Of a stretch of 64,000 nucleotides of DNA, positions 44,074-53,362 are shown in pieces. The notes under the pieces are model-generated. The model had not been told where the DNA came from. It searched no databases and saw nothing but the letters and a program-made list of their open reading frames with translations. The first letter of the stretch is position 1; the number at the start of each line of letters is the position of its first letter. Source of the stretch: Paraburkholderia sp. BL21I4N1 (lineage in GTDB: Bacteria; Pseudomonadota; Gammaproteobacteria; Burkholderiales; Burkholderiaceae); the NCBI RefSeq assembly GCF_002973525.1, contig NZ_PVEN01000001.1, positions 1,302,001 to 1,366,000 on the forward strand. The letters run 5' to 3'. Position numbers and translations under genes: made by a program.

Positions 44074-45543
44074 ATGTCGTTTGCGTTCAAGACGAGCGCG
44101 GCGCACTCGCCAACAATGCCCGACATGACGACCTCACCTCCCTCCCAGTGTCCCTTCCACGCGGATGAGCCGCCTCCGCTTTCAGTCCTTCACGCTCCCG
44201 GCGTCTGGCCGCCGGGGCCGGCCGTCGGCATGACCGGCTGGGGCGCGTTGCGACGCATGTCGCGTGATCTGCTGGCCACGGTAGCCGAGTGGCAGCAAGC
44301 GTTCGGTGACGTCGTTTATCTGCGGATCTGGCCGGAGCATCAGCTTGTCGTCAGCGATCCGCGGCTCGTGCGTGAGTTGCTGGTCAATCGCCACGACGCG
44401 CTGATCCGCTGGGAGCGTGGCATGCGCGTCTTCGCCGAAGTGCATGGACACAGCGTGCTGATCGCCGAGGGCGGTGCGTGGAAAGACAAGCGGCACACGT
44501 TGCAGCCGGGTTTTTCGCGGGCATCGGTGCAGGCGTTCGTGCCGACCATGGTCGCAGCGGCCGGCGCGGCGTTCGCGCTTTGGCCGCGCAACGACGACGC
44601 GTGGCCGATCGAGAGCGCGATCACGTCGCTGGCCATGGACGTGATCCTGCGGATGATGTTCTCGAGCGAGATCGGCAGCGATGCGCGGCTGGCCGAGCAA
44701 GCCGCGCATACGCTGATCGTGTCGACCTATGAGGGCCTCTACTGGCCGATGAGCTCGCCGCGCTGGGTGCCGTGGAAGCGCGCCACGCGGCGGGCGCAGG
44801 CAATGCTGGACGGTTTGATCGACCGTCATCTGCAAACGAGATTGCGCCTCGCGCGCAACGCGTGGCCGGACGATCTGCTGTCGCGTCTGCTGACGCTGCA
44901 TCTGTCCGATCCGGCGGCCTGGCCGCTGCAAGCCGTCCACGACGAATGCATGACGACCTTCCTCGCGGGCCATGACACGAGCGCCGCGACGCTGACCTGG
45001 TGGGCATGGTGCATGGCCGCCAATCCGACGGCGCAGGCAGCCGCGCGCGCTGAAGTCCAGCGCGTGCTGCAAGGCGCGGAACCCGACGCGGATACGTTGA
45101 CGTCTTTGCCGTATCTGACGCAGACGCTGCAGGAAACGCTGCGGCTTTACCCGAGCGTGCCGGTGCTCAGCAGCCGCCGGTCGACGCAGCCGATCACCTT
45201 GGGCGGCTGGCAATTGCCCGCCCGCACGATGTTCATGGTGCCGGTGCAGTTGATGCATCATGACCCGCGCTGGTTTCCCGAGCCGCAGGTGTTTCGCCCC
45301 GAGCGCTTCTCGCCGGACGCGCCGAAGTTGCCGCGCGGCGCTTATATGCCGTTCGGCGCCGGGCCGCGCGTGTGCCTCGGCCAGCATCTGGCCATGACCG
45401 AGCTGACGCTGATTGCGGCGATGCTGTTGCAACGCTTCGCGCTGGGCGTGCCGGCGGGGATGACGGCGCCGCGCCCGGTGCTGAACGTGTCGCTCAGGCC
45501 CGAAGCGCCGCTGCGCTTACGGCTCGAGCCAATTGCCCGCTGA
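44074..45543 (+). CDS. Cytochrome P450
   Basis: 489-residue soluble heme monooxygenase. Diagnostic motifs: I-helix oxygen-binding AGHDTSA (about 308), the ExxR pair in ETLRLYP (about 357), the PERF region VFRPERFSPD, and the heme-thiolate loop FGAGPRVCLGQ with axial Cys434. The sequence is closer to the CYP4/CYP102-like long-chain group than to small camphor-type enzymes. Start chosen at ATG 44074; later in-frame ATGs at 44116 and 44125 are possible and none has a clear ribosome-binding site. No ferredoxin or reductase partner is nearby. Probably controlled by the divergent AraC protein. Confidence 0.92.
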   Translation: MSFAFKTSAAHSPTMPDMTTSPPSQCPFHADEPPPLSVLHAPGVWPPGPAVGMTGWGALRRMSRDLLATVAEWQQAFGDVVYLRIWPEHQLVVSDPRLVRELLVNRHDALIRWERGMRVFAEVHGHSVLIAEGGAWKDKRHTLQPGFSRASVQAFVPTMVAAAGAAFALWPRNDDAWPIESAITSLAMDVILRMMFSSEIGSDARLAEQAAHTLIVSTYEGLYWPMSSPRWVPWKRATRRAQAMLDGLIDRHLQTRLRLARNAWPDDLLSRLLTLHLSDPAAWPLQAVHDECMTTFLAGHDTSAATLTWWAWCMAANPTAQAAARAEVQRVLQGAEPDADTLTSLPYLTQTLQETLRLYPSVPVLSSRRSTQPITLGGWQLPARTMFMVPVQLMHHDPRWFPEPQVFRPERFSPDAPKLPRGAYMPFGAGPRVCLGQHLAMTELTLIAAMLLQRFALGVPAGMTAPRPVLNVSLRPEAPLRLRLEPIAR

Positions 45544-45583
45544 CACGAAGGTAGGGGTACCGCCCTGGATTTTGCTATGATTA

Positions 45584-45599
45584 CTGTATAAACATACAG
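45584..45599 (+). promoter_or_regulatory. LexA (SOS) box
   Basis: CTGTATAAACATACAG matches the CTGT-N8-ACAG LexA site exactly; with flanks it agrees with 16 of 20 positions of the E. coli SOS consensus. It covers a TATAAA -10-like element and ends 16 nt before the predicted TTG start of the VRR-NUC gene, so LexA binding would block transcription of the two-gene operon. Confidence 0.88.
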
Positions 45600-45615
45600 G
45601 TATCGTGAAAGCACC

Positions 45616-47511
45616 TTGGCAACCGTCGCCCGGTCAGATCTGCGGTCTGACGTCCCTTACTATTTGCTGAACTTCGAGCGTGCGCTGGCCTGGCTGGCCG
45701 AGCGCTATGACGACCTGCTCGACGGCGAGGAACAGGCGTTTTTGCGCGCGTTCGCGGCGTTGCCGCAGGCGTCGCGGGCGCTGCTGGTGCGCATGCTGAT
45801 GCGCCAGGGCACGCTGTTCCGCGCGAGCCGGCTCACTTACCACGAGATCGGCTGTCCGTTGCTCGCCGCCGAGCCGATGACGGCGCTCGGGTGGATCGAT
45901 ACCGAACCCGGGCTGACGCTTGAAAATCTGTTCGCGCTGACCACGCGGCCCGAGTTGCTGGAGATTTTCGCGGAGACCATTGCGCTGATTCCCGGCGCGA
46001 AGGCATTGCGCAAAGCCGATCTGCTGGAAACGCTGCGGCCGTTTTATGACGGTGAGGGCCGCGGCGACTGCGAAGGTACGGCGGCAAACTGGCCCGAACG
46101 GCCCCTTTCCGCGTGGCACCGCACCACGTCGGATCGTGTTCTCCACGTCGCGGTCGCGCCGCTCTGCGAGCGTCTGCGGCTAATGTTCTTCGGCAATTTG
46201 CAGCAGGCCTGGTCGGAGTTCGTGCTGGCCGATCTCGGCGTGTTCCAGTATGAAAAGGTGCCGTTCGCGCCGTCGTCGCGCGCGTTCCAGCAGCGGGCCG
46301 ACGTCGAGGTCTATCTCGCGCTGCACGCGTGCCGCGAAGCGCTGGATTGGCTGCCTGGCGGCGATGCGGAGCCGGCGGCAATCGACATGCTGGTTGTTGC
46401 CGTCCGCGAGATTGCCATCTCGAACGCGTGGCTCGAAACGCGTCGCGCGAAATTGCTGTTCCGGATTGGGCAGCATTGCGAGCGCCGGCAAAACTGGGCC
46501 GCCGCGCTCACCGTTTACGCGGATTGCGCATGGCCCGGCGCGCGTCATCGGCGTGTGCGCGTGCTGGAACGCAGCGAGCGTTTCGCCGAAGCGTTCGCGC
46601 TGGCTGGCGAGGCCTGCACCGCGCCGGAAAGCGAAGAAGAAGCGCAGCGTGTCGCGCGAATGATGCCGCGTCTGCGGCGCAAGCTCGGCGAGCCGATGGT
46701 GCGCGTGGCGGCGGCGCGTCCGGTGGCACGCGGCACGCTGGTGCTGCCTAGGCCTGAAGATCCAATGCCGGTCGAATACGTCACGCGCGACCATCTCACT
46801 TGCGAAAGCGCACCGGTGCATTACGTCGAGAATGCGCTGATTAATTCGCTGTTCGGCCTGCTGTGCTGGGAACCGGTATTCGCCGCGTTGCCGGGCGCGT
46901 TTTTTCACCCGTTCCAGCGCGGTCCGGCCGATCTGCACGCGCCGGATTTTCAGGCGCGTCGCGCCGGGCAATTCGCGGCGTGTCTCGCGCAACTCGATAG
47001 CGGCGCTTATCGCGACACGATTCTTCGGCACTGGCAGAGCAAGGCGGGTTTGCAATCGCCATTCGTGTTCTGGGGACTGCTGAGCCCGGAACTGGTTGCG
47101 CTCGCACTCGACTGTCTGCCCGCCGCCCATTTGAAGCTGTGGTTCGAACGGCTATTGCGCGATATTCGTAGCAATCGCTCAGGGTTGCCGGATCTGATCC
47201 GTTTCTGGCCGGCCGAACGTCGCTACGAGTTGATCGAAGTGAAAGGGCCGGGCGATCGTTTGCAGGACAACCAGATTCGCTGGCTCGCGTACTGCGTGGA
47301 GCACGGTATGCCGGTGCGCGTGGTCGACGTGCGCTGGGCAGAGGCTGAGGATGGCGTCGCCGCCGATACTGACGCGAATGCTGTCGAAGAGATCGCGGCG
47401 CAAGGCACGATCCAGGCGGAAACCGACACCACTAGCCCGGTCGCACCGCATGCCCGCGCAAAGCCCACCGCAACTACCCCCAGCCGTCGCGCCACCGAGT
47501 CCCCCACATGA
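45616..47511 (+). CDS. VRR-NUC domain nuclease, FAN1-like
   Basis: 631-residue structure-specific nuclease related to FAN1, which acts on flaps and interstrand crosslinks. The N-terminal part has the family YYLLNFERALAWLAERYDDL segment; the middle is helical (TPR-like). The VRR-NUC domain is at the C-terminus with Asp526 in GLPDLIRFWP and Glu541-x-Lys543 in ELIEVKGPGD, followed by QDNQIRWLAY. After it comes a disordered Ala/Thr/Pro tail of about 60 residues. An in-frame stop at 45589 leaves TTG 45616 as the only sensible start, with a poor ribosome-binding site. The LexA box lies just upstream, and the stop overlaps the helicase start (ATGA). Confidence 0.9.
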   Translation: MATVARSDLRSDVPYYLLNFERALAWLAERYDDLLDGEEQAFLRAFAALPQASRALLVRMLMRQGTLFRASRLTYHEIGCPLLAAEPMTALGWIDTEPGLTLENLFALTTRPELLEIFAETIALIPGAKALRKADLLETLRPFYDGEGRGDCEGTAANWPERPLSAWHRTTSDRVLHVAVAPLCERLRLMFFGNLQQAWSEFVLADLGVFQYEKVPFAPSSRAFQQRADVEVYLALHACREALDWLPGGDAEPAAIDMLVVAVREIAISNAWLETRRAKLLFRIGQHCERRQNWAAALTVYADCAWPGARHRRVRVLERSERFAEAFALAGEACTAPESEEEAQRVARMMPRLRRKLGEPMVRVAAARPVARGTLVLPRPEDPMPVEYVTRDHLTCESAPVHYVENALINSLFGLLCWEPVFAALPGAFFHPFQRGPADLHAPDFQARRAGQFAACLAQLDSGAYRDTILRHWQSKAGLQSPFVFWGLLSPELVALALDCLPAAHLKLWFERLLRDIRSNRSGLPDLIRFWPAERRYELIEVKGPGDRLQDNQIRWLAYCVEHGMPVRVVDVRWAEAEDGVAADTDANAVEEIAAQGTIQAETDTTSPVAPHARAKPTATTPSRRATESPT

Positions 47512-49772
47512 CCTACGTCGTCGCCGTGCGGGCCATGTGCGAATTCACCGCCAAGCGCGGCGATCTCGATCTACGTTTCACGCCCGCGCCGACCTCGCTG
47601 GAAGGCATGGCGGGCCACGTCGCGGTGGCCGGCCGCCGCGCAAGCGGTTACGAAACCGAAATCACGCTCACCGGCACGCATCGCGGCCTGACCGTGCGCG
47701 GCCGCGCCGACGGGTTCTATCCCTTCAAGAACCGCCTCGAAGAGATCAAGACGTATCGCGGCGACCTCTCGCGCATGCCCGACAATCACCGCACGCTGCA
47801 TTGGGCGCAGGCGCTGGTATATGGGCATCTGCTGTGCCGTGCGCGCGGGTTGGCCGCGCTAACGGTGGCGCTGGTGTACTTCGACATTGGCACGCAGAAA
47901 GAGACGCTGCTGGAGGAGTACCACACCGCGCGCGACCTGGAGATTTTCTTCGTCGAACAATGCGAGCGCTTTCTCGATTGGGCCGTGCAGGAAGAGGCGC
48001 ATCGCGCCGCGCGCAATGCCGCGCTCGGCGCGCTGCGGTTTCCGCACGGACAGTTTCGCAGCGGGCAGCGCGAGCTGGCCGTGTCGGTCTATCGCGCGGC
48101 ACGCGACGGTAAGCCTTTGATGGCGCAAGCGCCCACCGGTATCGGCAAGACGCTTGCGACGATTTTCCCGCTGCTGAAAGCGTGCGCGGAGGATCAGATC
48201 GAGCGCATCTTTTTCCTCACCGCGAAGACGCCGGGCCGCGCGCTCGCGCTCGATGCCATCGACACGCTTCACCGCAGTGCCTCGGCGTTGCCTTTGAGAA
48301 CCCTCGAACTGGTCGCGCGCGACAAAGCCTGCGAGCATCCCGACAAAGCCTGCAACGGCGAGTCGTGCCCGCTCGCGCTCGGCTTCTACGACCGGCTCGA
48401 CGCGGCGCGCGGTGCGGCGCTGGCCGGGCCGAAGCTCGATCGCGCGTCGGTGCGCGAAGTCGCGCTCGCGCACGAGGTCTGTCCGTACTATCTGGCGCAG
48501 GAGCTGGCGCGCTGGGCCGACGTGGTGGTGGGCGATTACAACTACTACTACGACAGCAGCGCAATGCTGTACGCGCTCACGCAGATCAACCAGTGGCGCG
48601 TGGGCGTGCTGGTGGACGAGGCGCACAATCTGCTCGACCGGGCGCGGCGCATGTACACCGCGTCGCTCGATCAGGCGGCGTTGCGGCTCGCGCGCAAAAC
48701 CGCGCCGGCCGCATTGCGCAAGCCGCTGGAGCGCTTGCAGCGCGAGTGGAACGCACTCAAGCGCGCGCAGGGCGAGATGTATCAGGTCTACGGTGAAGTG
48801 CCCAGCAAACTACTGTTCGCTGCCCAAAAGCTGATTGGCGAAGTGACCGATCAACTCGCAGACGCGCCGCTTTCCATCGACGAAGCGGCGCTGCGGTTTT
48901 TCTTCGACGCCATGCATTTCGTCGCGCTGGCCGAGCAGTTCGGCGAGCATTCCATTTTCGACATCACGATCAGCGCCGACCGTTTCGCGCCGCGCGATAA
49001 GACCTCCGCCACGCTGTGTGTGCGCAACGTGATTCCGGCGCCGTTTCTTGCGCAGCGTTACGCCGCCGCGCGCACTACGGTCATGTTCTCCGGCACGCTG
49101 AATCCATATCACTTCTATCGCGACACGCTGGGCTTGCCTACGTCGACCTCATGGCTCGATGTCGAGGGACCGTTTCGCGCCGAGCAATTGCAGGTGCGCG
49201 TGGCCGGCAACGTGTCGACGCGCTGGCGCGACCGCGAGCGTTCGCTGATGCCGATCGTCGATCTGATCGCGCGGCAGTATGCAGCGCAGCCGGGTAATTA
49301 TCTGGGCTTTTTGAGCAGCTTCGACTATCTGCAACGCGTGGTCGAATTGATGCGCGAACGGCATCCCGACGTGCCGGTCTGGGCGCAGGAACCCGGCATG
49401 GACGAAGCCGCGCGCGACGCGTTTCTCGCGCGCTTTCGTACGCATCGTCAGGGCGTCGGCTTCGCGGTGCTGGGCGGGGCGTTTTCGGAAGGCGTCGATC
49501 TGGTCGGTCAGCAGTTGATCGGCGCGTTTATCGCGACGCTCGGGCTGCCGCAAATCAACGACGTCAACGAGCAGATGCGCCGCACGATGGACGCGAAGTT
49601 CGGCAGCGGCTACGACTACATGTATCTGTATCCGGGTTTGCAGAAGGTGGTGCAGGCGGCGGGGCGCGTGATCCGCACGGAGCAGGACCGGGGTGTGGTG
49701 CATCTGATCGACGACCGCTACCGGCGCGCGGAGGTGCGGCGCTTACTGCCGCGCTGGTGGCAGGTGGATTGA
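47508..49772 (+). CDS. PD-(D/E)XK nuclease fused to a DinG/XPD-type iron-sulfur helicase
   Basis: 754 residues. The first 180 residues contain a PD-(D/E)XK-like nuclease core: Asp68 in GRADGF and Glu79-x-Lys81 in EEIKT, then QALVYGHL. The helicase part follows: Walker A APTGIGKT (208-215), four cysteines (Cys275, Cys282, Cys287, Cys325) placed for a 4Fe-4S cluster, DEAH at 370-373, and C-terminal motifs GGAFSEGVDL and QAAGRVIRTEQDRG. This is the Rad3/XPD superfamily (DinG, YoaA), 5' to 3' DNA helicases of repair. It is translationally coupled to the VRR-NUC gene and shares its SOS control. Confidence 0.9.
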   Translation: MTYVVAVRAMCEFTAKRGDLDLRFTPAPTSLEGMAGHVAVAGRRASGYETEITLTGTHRGLTVRGRADGFYPFKNRLEEIKTYRGDLSRMPDNHRTLHWAQALVYGHLLCRARGLAALTVALVYFDIGTQKETLLEEYHTARDLEIFFVEQCERFLDWAVQEEAHRAARNAALGALRFPHGQFRSGQRELAVSVYRAARDGKPLMAQAPTGIGKTLATIFPLLKACAEDQIERIFFLTAKTPGRALALDAIDTLHRSASALPLRTLELVARDKACEHPDKACNGESCPLALGFYDRLDAARGAALAGPKLDRASVREVALAHEVCPYYLAQELARWADVVVGDYNYYYDSSAMLYALTQINQWRVGVLVDEAHNLLDRARRMYTASLDQAALRLARKTAPAALRKPLERLQREWNALKRAQGEMYQVYGEVPSKLLFAAQKLIGEVTDQLADAPLSIDEAALRFFFDAMHFVALAEQFGEHSIFDITISADRFAPRDKTSATLCVRNVIPAPFLAQRYAAARTTVMFSGTLNPYHFYRDTLGLPTSTSWLDVEGPFRAEQLQVRVAGNVSTRWRDRERSLMPIVDLIARQYAAQPGNYLGFLSSFDYLQRVVELMRERHPDVPVWAQEPGMDEAARDAFLARFRTHRQGVGFAVLGGAFSEGVDLVGQQLIGAFIATLGLPQINDVNEQMRRTMDAKFGSGYDYMYLYPGLQKVVQAAGRVIRTEQDRGVVHLIDDRYRRAEVRRLLPRWWQVD

Positions 49773-49917
49773 GCCCACACGCGACAACACCCGATGTACC
49801 GCGCAAACGTGTCCCGAAGCCGATTTCTTTACCTCCCACGTAATCGACCCGCGTCTGGCCGCCCGGCACAGTGACGCCATCGCATCGCGCATTCCCATCC
49901 ACGTAGAAGAGGCCGCC

Positions 49918-50769
49918 ATGAACGCAACCGCACCGCATCTCGCCGACGAACCCAACACCATCCGCGCGGCCGACAACACGCGTCTGTTCTACCGCGACTG
50001 GGGTCAAGGCACGCCGATCGTGTTCCTCTCAGGCTGGACGCTGAATTCGGACATGTGGGCGTATCAGATGGAACCGCTAGCGCGGCTGAACTGCCGCTGC
50101 ATCGCGTACGACCGTCGCGGTCATGGCCGTTCGAGCGACCCGGGGCGCGGCTACGACTTCGACACGTTGGCCGACGATCTGAACAGCGTGCTGAGCACGC
50201 TCGATCTCCACGACGTGACCTTGGTCACGCATTCGATCGCCAGCGGCGAAGCAGTGCGCTATCTGACGCGGCACGGTTCGTCGCGGATCGCCCGGATCGC
50301 GTTCGTCGCGCCCGCCGCCACGCCGTATCTGCTGAAAACCGCCGACAACCCGAACGGGGTCGACGGCGTGCTGTTCGAACAAGGCCGCGCCGCGCTACGC
50401 CGCTCGTTTCCCGACTGGATCGAAGCGAATGCGGCGCCGTACTTCGGCGCGGGTGTGTCGCGCGCGCCGTGCGACTGGACGATCCGGATGATGCTGCAGA
50501 CCTCGCATCAGGCCATGCTGGAACTCGCGCATCTGCAAACCATCACCGATTTCCGCGAGGAGTTGAAGCGGGTCGACGTGCCGTCGCTGGTGGTACATGG
50601 CGAGCGCGACGTGTCGGCGCCGCTCGAACTGACCGGGCGGCCCACGGCGCGGCTGATCCCCGGCGCGTCACTGTCTGTCTATGAGGACGCCGCCCACGGT
50701 CTTTATTTCACGCATGCGGAGAGGTTGAACCAGGATTTGCTGGCGTTCCTGGACCGCCGGCCGGTTTAG
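49918..50769 (+). CDS. Alpha/beta hydrolase
   Basis: 283 residues resembling the chloroperoxidase/arylesterase-like hydrolases. Visible: oxyanion loop FLSGWTLNSDMW (about 36), GHGRSSDPG, nucleophile Ser106 in VTHSIASGEA, acid Asp in HGERDVSAPL and His in EDAAHGLYFTH. The nucleophile elbow (T-H-S-I-A-S) lacks the usual flanking glycines, which is unusual but does not remove the Ser. No signal peptide, cytoplasmic. Its last 62 nt overlap the end of the convergent MscS gene. Confidence 0.88.
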   Translation: MNATAPHLADEPNTIRAADNTRLFYRDWGQGTPIVFLSGWTLNSDMWAYQMEPLARLNCRCIAYDRRGHGRSSDPGRGYDFDTLADDLNSVLSTLDLHDVTLVTHSIASGEAVRYLTRHGSSRIARIAFVAPAATPYLLKTADNPNGVDGVLFEQGRAALRRSFPDWIEANAAPYFGAGVSRAPCDWTIRMMLQTSHQAMLELAHLQTITDFREELKRVDVPSLVVHGERDVSAPLELTGRPTARLIPGASLSVYEDAAHGLYFTHAERLNQDLLAFLDRRPV

Positions 50770-53362
50770 GGTCGACGGGCAACTGGTCGTCCACGGGGGC
50801 ATCGCCTTGTCGTGCGGCGGTGTTCGCGGTTTCAGCGGCTTCTGTCGCGGACGGCGGATTGGACGGCGGCTCGTCCTGCCGCGCCGTCTTCGGCGCGGTC
50901 CCCGCTTCAACCTGCGCGGGCACGCTCTCCGGATCCCACGTCAGCAGATGGCGTTGCGGATTTGCGATTGCGATGCCCAGTTCGCCGAAGCGGTTCAGAA
51001 TGCGCCGGTTGAATTCGCGTTGCACGCCCCAGCGCGCGCTGTCGCGGCACTGAATCTGGCCGGCCAACGTGACCGCCGATCCATCCAGTCCATCGACACC
51101 CCAGAAGCTGAAGTCGGACAGGATGCCGTCCTTGTATTTCTCGTCTTCACGCAGCGCGGCGCCGATTTCCTTCAGCGTGTCGATCGCCAGATCGACGTCC
51201 TCGCCGAACACGATATTGACCTTCACTGCCGCGTTGCCGAGCCCGCGGTTGGTGTTGTTGACCGTCGACACCGAGCTGAACGGCACGGTGTACAGCGAGC
51301 CGTCGCCGCCGCGCAGCCGCACGGTACGGATCGACAGATACTCGACCGTGCCGGACACGCCCGCGAGCGTGACCCAGTCACCGACCTGCATCGCGTTTTC
51401 CATCAGCAGAAAAATGCCGGTGATGAAATCCTGTACCAGCTTCTGCGAGCCGAAGCCGAGCGCCACGCCGAAGATGCTGGCACCCGCCAGCAGCGGCCCG
51501 ATGTTGACGCCGAGTTCGCTCAAACCCGTCAGCACCACGACCAGCGCGATCACGCAGAACAGCGCGCTACGCAGCATCGGCAGCAAGGTGCGCAGGCGCG
51601 CGGCGCGCACCAGGTCGCCGCTGCTGGTCCAACGTTCGAGCCGCTGTTCGACCGACACGTTGACGCCTTCCCACACCAGCAACGCGACGACCGCCGCGAC
51701 GCCGATCGTGACCAGCGCCGACGCCAGCCGGTGGCCGATCGAGCCGGCGCGGAACAGATCGATCACGTCGACGCCCCACACCTGCAGCAACGCCAGCGTA
51801 GTGATCACGCCGATGATCCACGACACCACGCGCCGCAGCAGCGGGTAATAGCGATACGCATGCCGGTGCACGAGCGACTTGTCGGCGTCGTCCTGCACGT
51901 TGAAGAGCCGCGCCAGCGCGCCGAAAATCACGATCGACATCACCCGCGCGCCGACCAGCACCGCAAGCGAAATGCCGCCCAGATGCAGCAGTTCGTGATA
52001 GCCGTTGCGCACGTCGAGCGCCCAGATGAACCAGAGCGCCATCACGACGAACACGGAGAGCCACGCCCACGTATCGGCCAGCGCGCTGCCGAACATCGCG
52101 AGCGATTCGCGCGCGGCAAAGCGCTTGCGGATCAGTTCCCCGACCGGCGTCGCGCATTGCAGGATCAGGATCGAAATCATCACGTGGCCGGCGAGCGCGA
52201 CCACCTTCATCAACGCGAGATGCGCCGCGTCGTTCAGGCCGAGCGACTGCGCGATTTCCGCGATCGCCGAACCGGCCGCCACCACGCTGACGATCCGCAC
52301 GATCCAGTGCTGCACAAAGGCGGCCCACGCATCGCTCATGCGCAACAGACGCAGACGCGGCGCGCCCGGCTGCAGGAAAAAGCCGCTGACGATCACGATC
52401 ACGCGGCTGAGCACGTAGAGGTCGATCAGCGAATCGAGCGCACGGTCTTGCGGCGTGCCGTCGTCGGTGACGACCGACATCAGCCCGCTGGCCGCGCCGA
52501 CGAACACCGCGAGCGGGATGAAGCGCAGCACCAGCGTCAACAGTCCGCGCGGCAGACGTTGCAGCAACGTCCAGTGATGCGCGGCGCGTTGTTTGCCTTG
52601 CGCTTCGTCGAGCTTGCCTTTGGCCGATGGCGCGGTGGCGGGACTGGCCGTCGCGGCGGCCAGGGCGTCGGCTTCCGCTGCCGGCATGACGGGCAACGGC
52701 GGCGCGGCGTTCGGGGCGTCGGCGGGTTGCGGCGTCACGTCGACCGGCAGACCGGCTTGTGGCGAGTCGTCTTCCGCGCCCAGTTCGCGGCGGGCGGCCA
52801 GCGCTTTATAAGCACGACGCAACAGACGCCGCGCGAGCCATTCGATCACCAGCGCCGGCACCAGCGCGGCCAGCAGCGACCACACGACATGACCCAGCAC
52901 GGCGCGCGCTTGCGGGTTGGTCAGTTGCCAGTTCCACCACGCGCGTACCGACGTGGTATCGAGCAGCGCGGCCACCGACGCGCGCAGGGATTTGCCGAGA
53001 TGGATCGCCCAATGCGCACCCTGGCGGGCCAGTTGCGACGCGAGTCCGTTGGACTGGAACGCGGCTGGGACGAGGGTAGCGGCGCTGGCCGCCGCCGGGG
53101 CCGAAGCGGCCGAAGCAGCGGACGCGGCAGGCGGTGCGCTGAGCGCGCCGGCGGCGGCGATGGCTTGCAGCGTATCGGCTACTTGCGCGCGGCGTTTGGG
53201 ATCGTTGAGGACGGCGAGCGCCTGGCGGGCCTGCTCGGGCGTCAGCGTGACGCCGGCGCCGGAGGCCGACGAGGCGGGCGCGGGTTGCGCCGGGGCGGCG
53301 AAGGCCGGTGCTGCACCGGCGATAAAAAGAAGGACCAACCAGACGAGTAGTAATTTGCGCAT
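50708..53362 (-). CDS. Large mechanosensitive ion channel family protein (MscS type)
   Basis: 884 residues, similar in build to E. coli YbiO. A signal peptide (MRKLLLVWLVLLFIAGAAPAFA) and a periplasmic Ala/Pro-rich region of about 150 residues are followed by roughly ten membrane segments and an MscS domain: pore-lining helix with LLAGASIFGVALGFGSQKLV, then VKVNIVFGEDVD beta domain. The last 80 residues are low-complexity. Expected to open under membrane tension during osmotic downshock. Its 3' end overlaps the convergent hydrolase gene by 62 nt. Confidence 0.9.
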   Translation of the reverse strand: MRKLLLVWLVLLFIAGAAPAFAAPAQPAPASSASGAGVTLTPEQARQALAVLNDPKRRAQVADTLQAIAAAGALSAPPAASAASAASAPAAASAATLVPAAFQSNGLASQLARQGAHWAIHLGKSLRASVAALLDTTSVRAWWNWQLTNPQARAVLGHVVWSLLAALVPALVIEWLARRLLRRAYKALAARRELGAEDDSPQAGLPVDVTPQPADAPNAAPPLPVMPAAEADALAAATASPATAPSAKGKLDEAQGKQRAAHHWTLLQRLPRGLLTLVLRFIPLAVFVGAASGLMSVVTDDGTPQDRALDSLIDLYVLSRVIVIVSGFFLQPGAPRLRLLRMSDAWAAFVQHWIVRIVSVVAAGSAIAEIAQSLGLNDAAHLALMKVVALAGHVMISILILQCATPVGELIRKRFAARESLAMFGSALADTWAWLSVFVVMALWFIWALDVRNGYHELLHLGGISLAVLVGARVMSIVIFGALARLFNVQDDADKSLVHRHAYRYYPLLRRVVSWIIGVITTLALLQVWGVDVIDLFRAGSIGHRLASALVTIGVAAVVALLVWEGVNVSVEQRLERWTSSGDLVRAARLRTLLPMLRSALFCVIALVVVLTGLSELGVNIGPLLAGASIFGVALGFGSQKLVQDFITGIFLLMENAMQVGDWVTLAGVSGTVEYLSIRTVRLRGGDGSLYTVPFSSVSTVNNTNRGLGNAAVKVNIVFGEDVDLAIDTLKEIGAALREDEKYKDGILSDFSFWGVDGLDGSAVTLAGQIQCRDSARWGVQREFNRRILNRFGELGIAIANPQRHLLTWDPESVPAQVEAGTAPKTARQDEPPSNPPSATEAAETANTAARQGDAPVDDQLPVDPKPAGGPGTPANPGSTSPHA

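Noticed and set aside
50807..53350. 847-residue plus-strand frame opposite the MscS gene
   Set aside because: Arg/His/Gln-rich composition with no domain; it mirrors codon bias of the real minus-strand gene.
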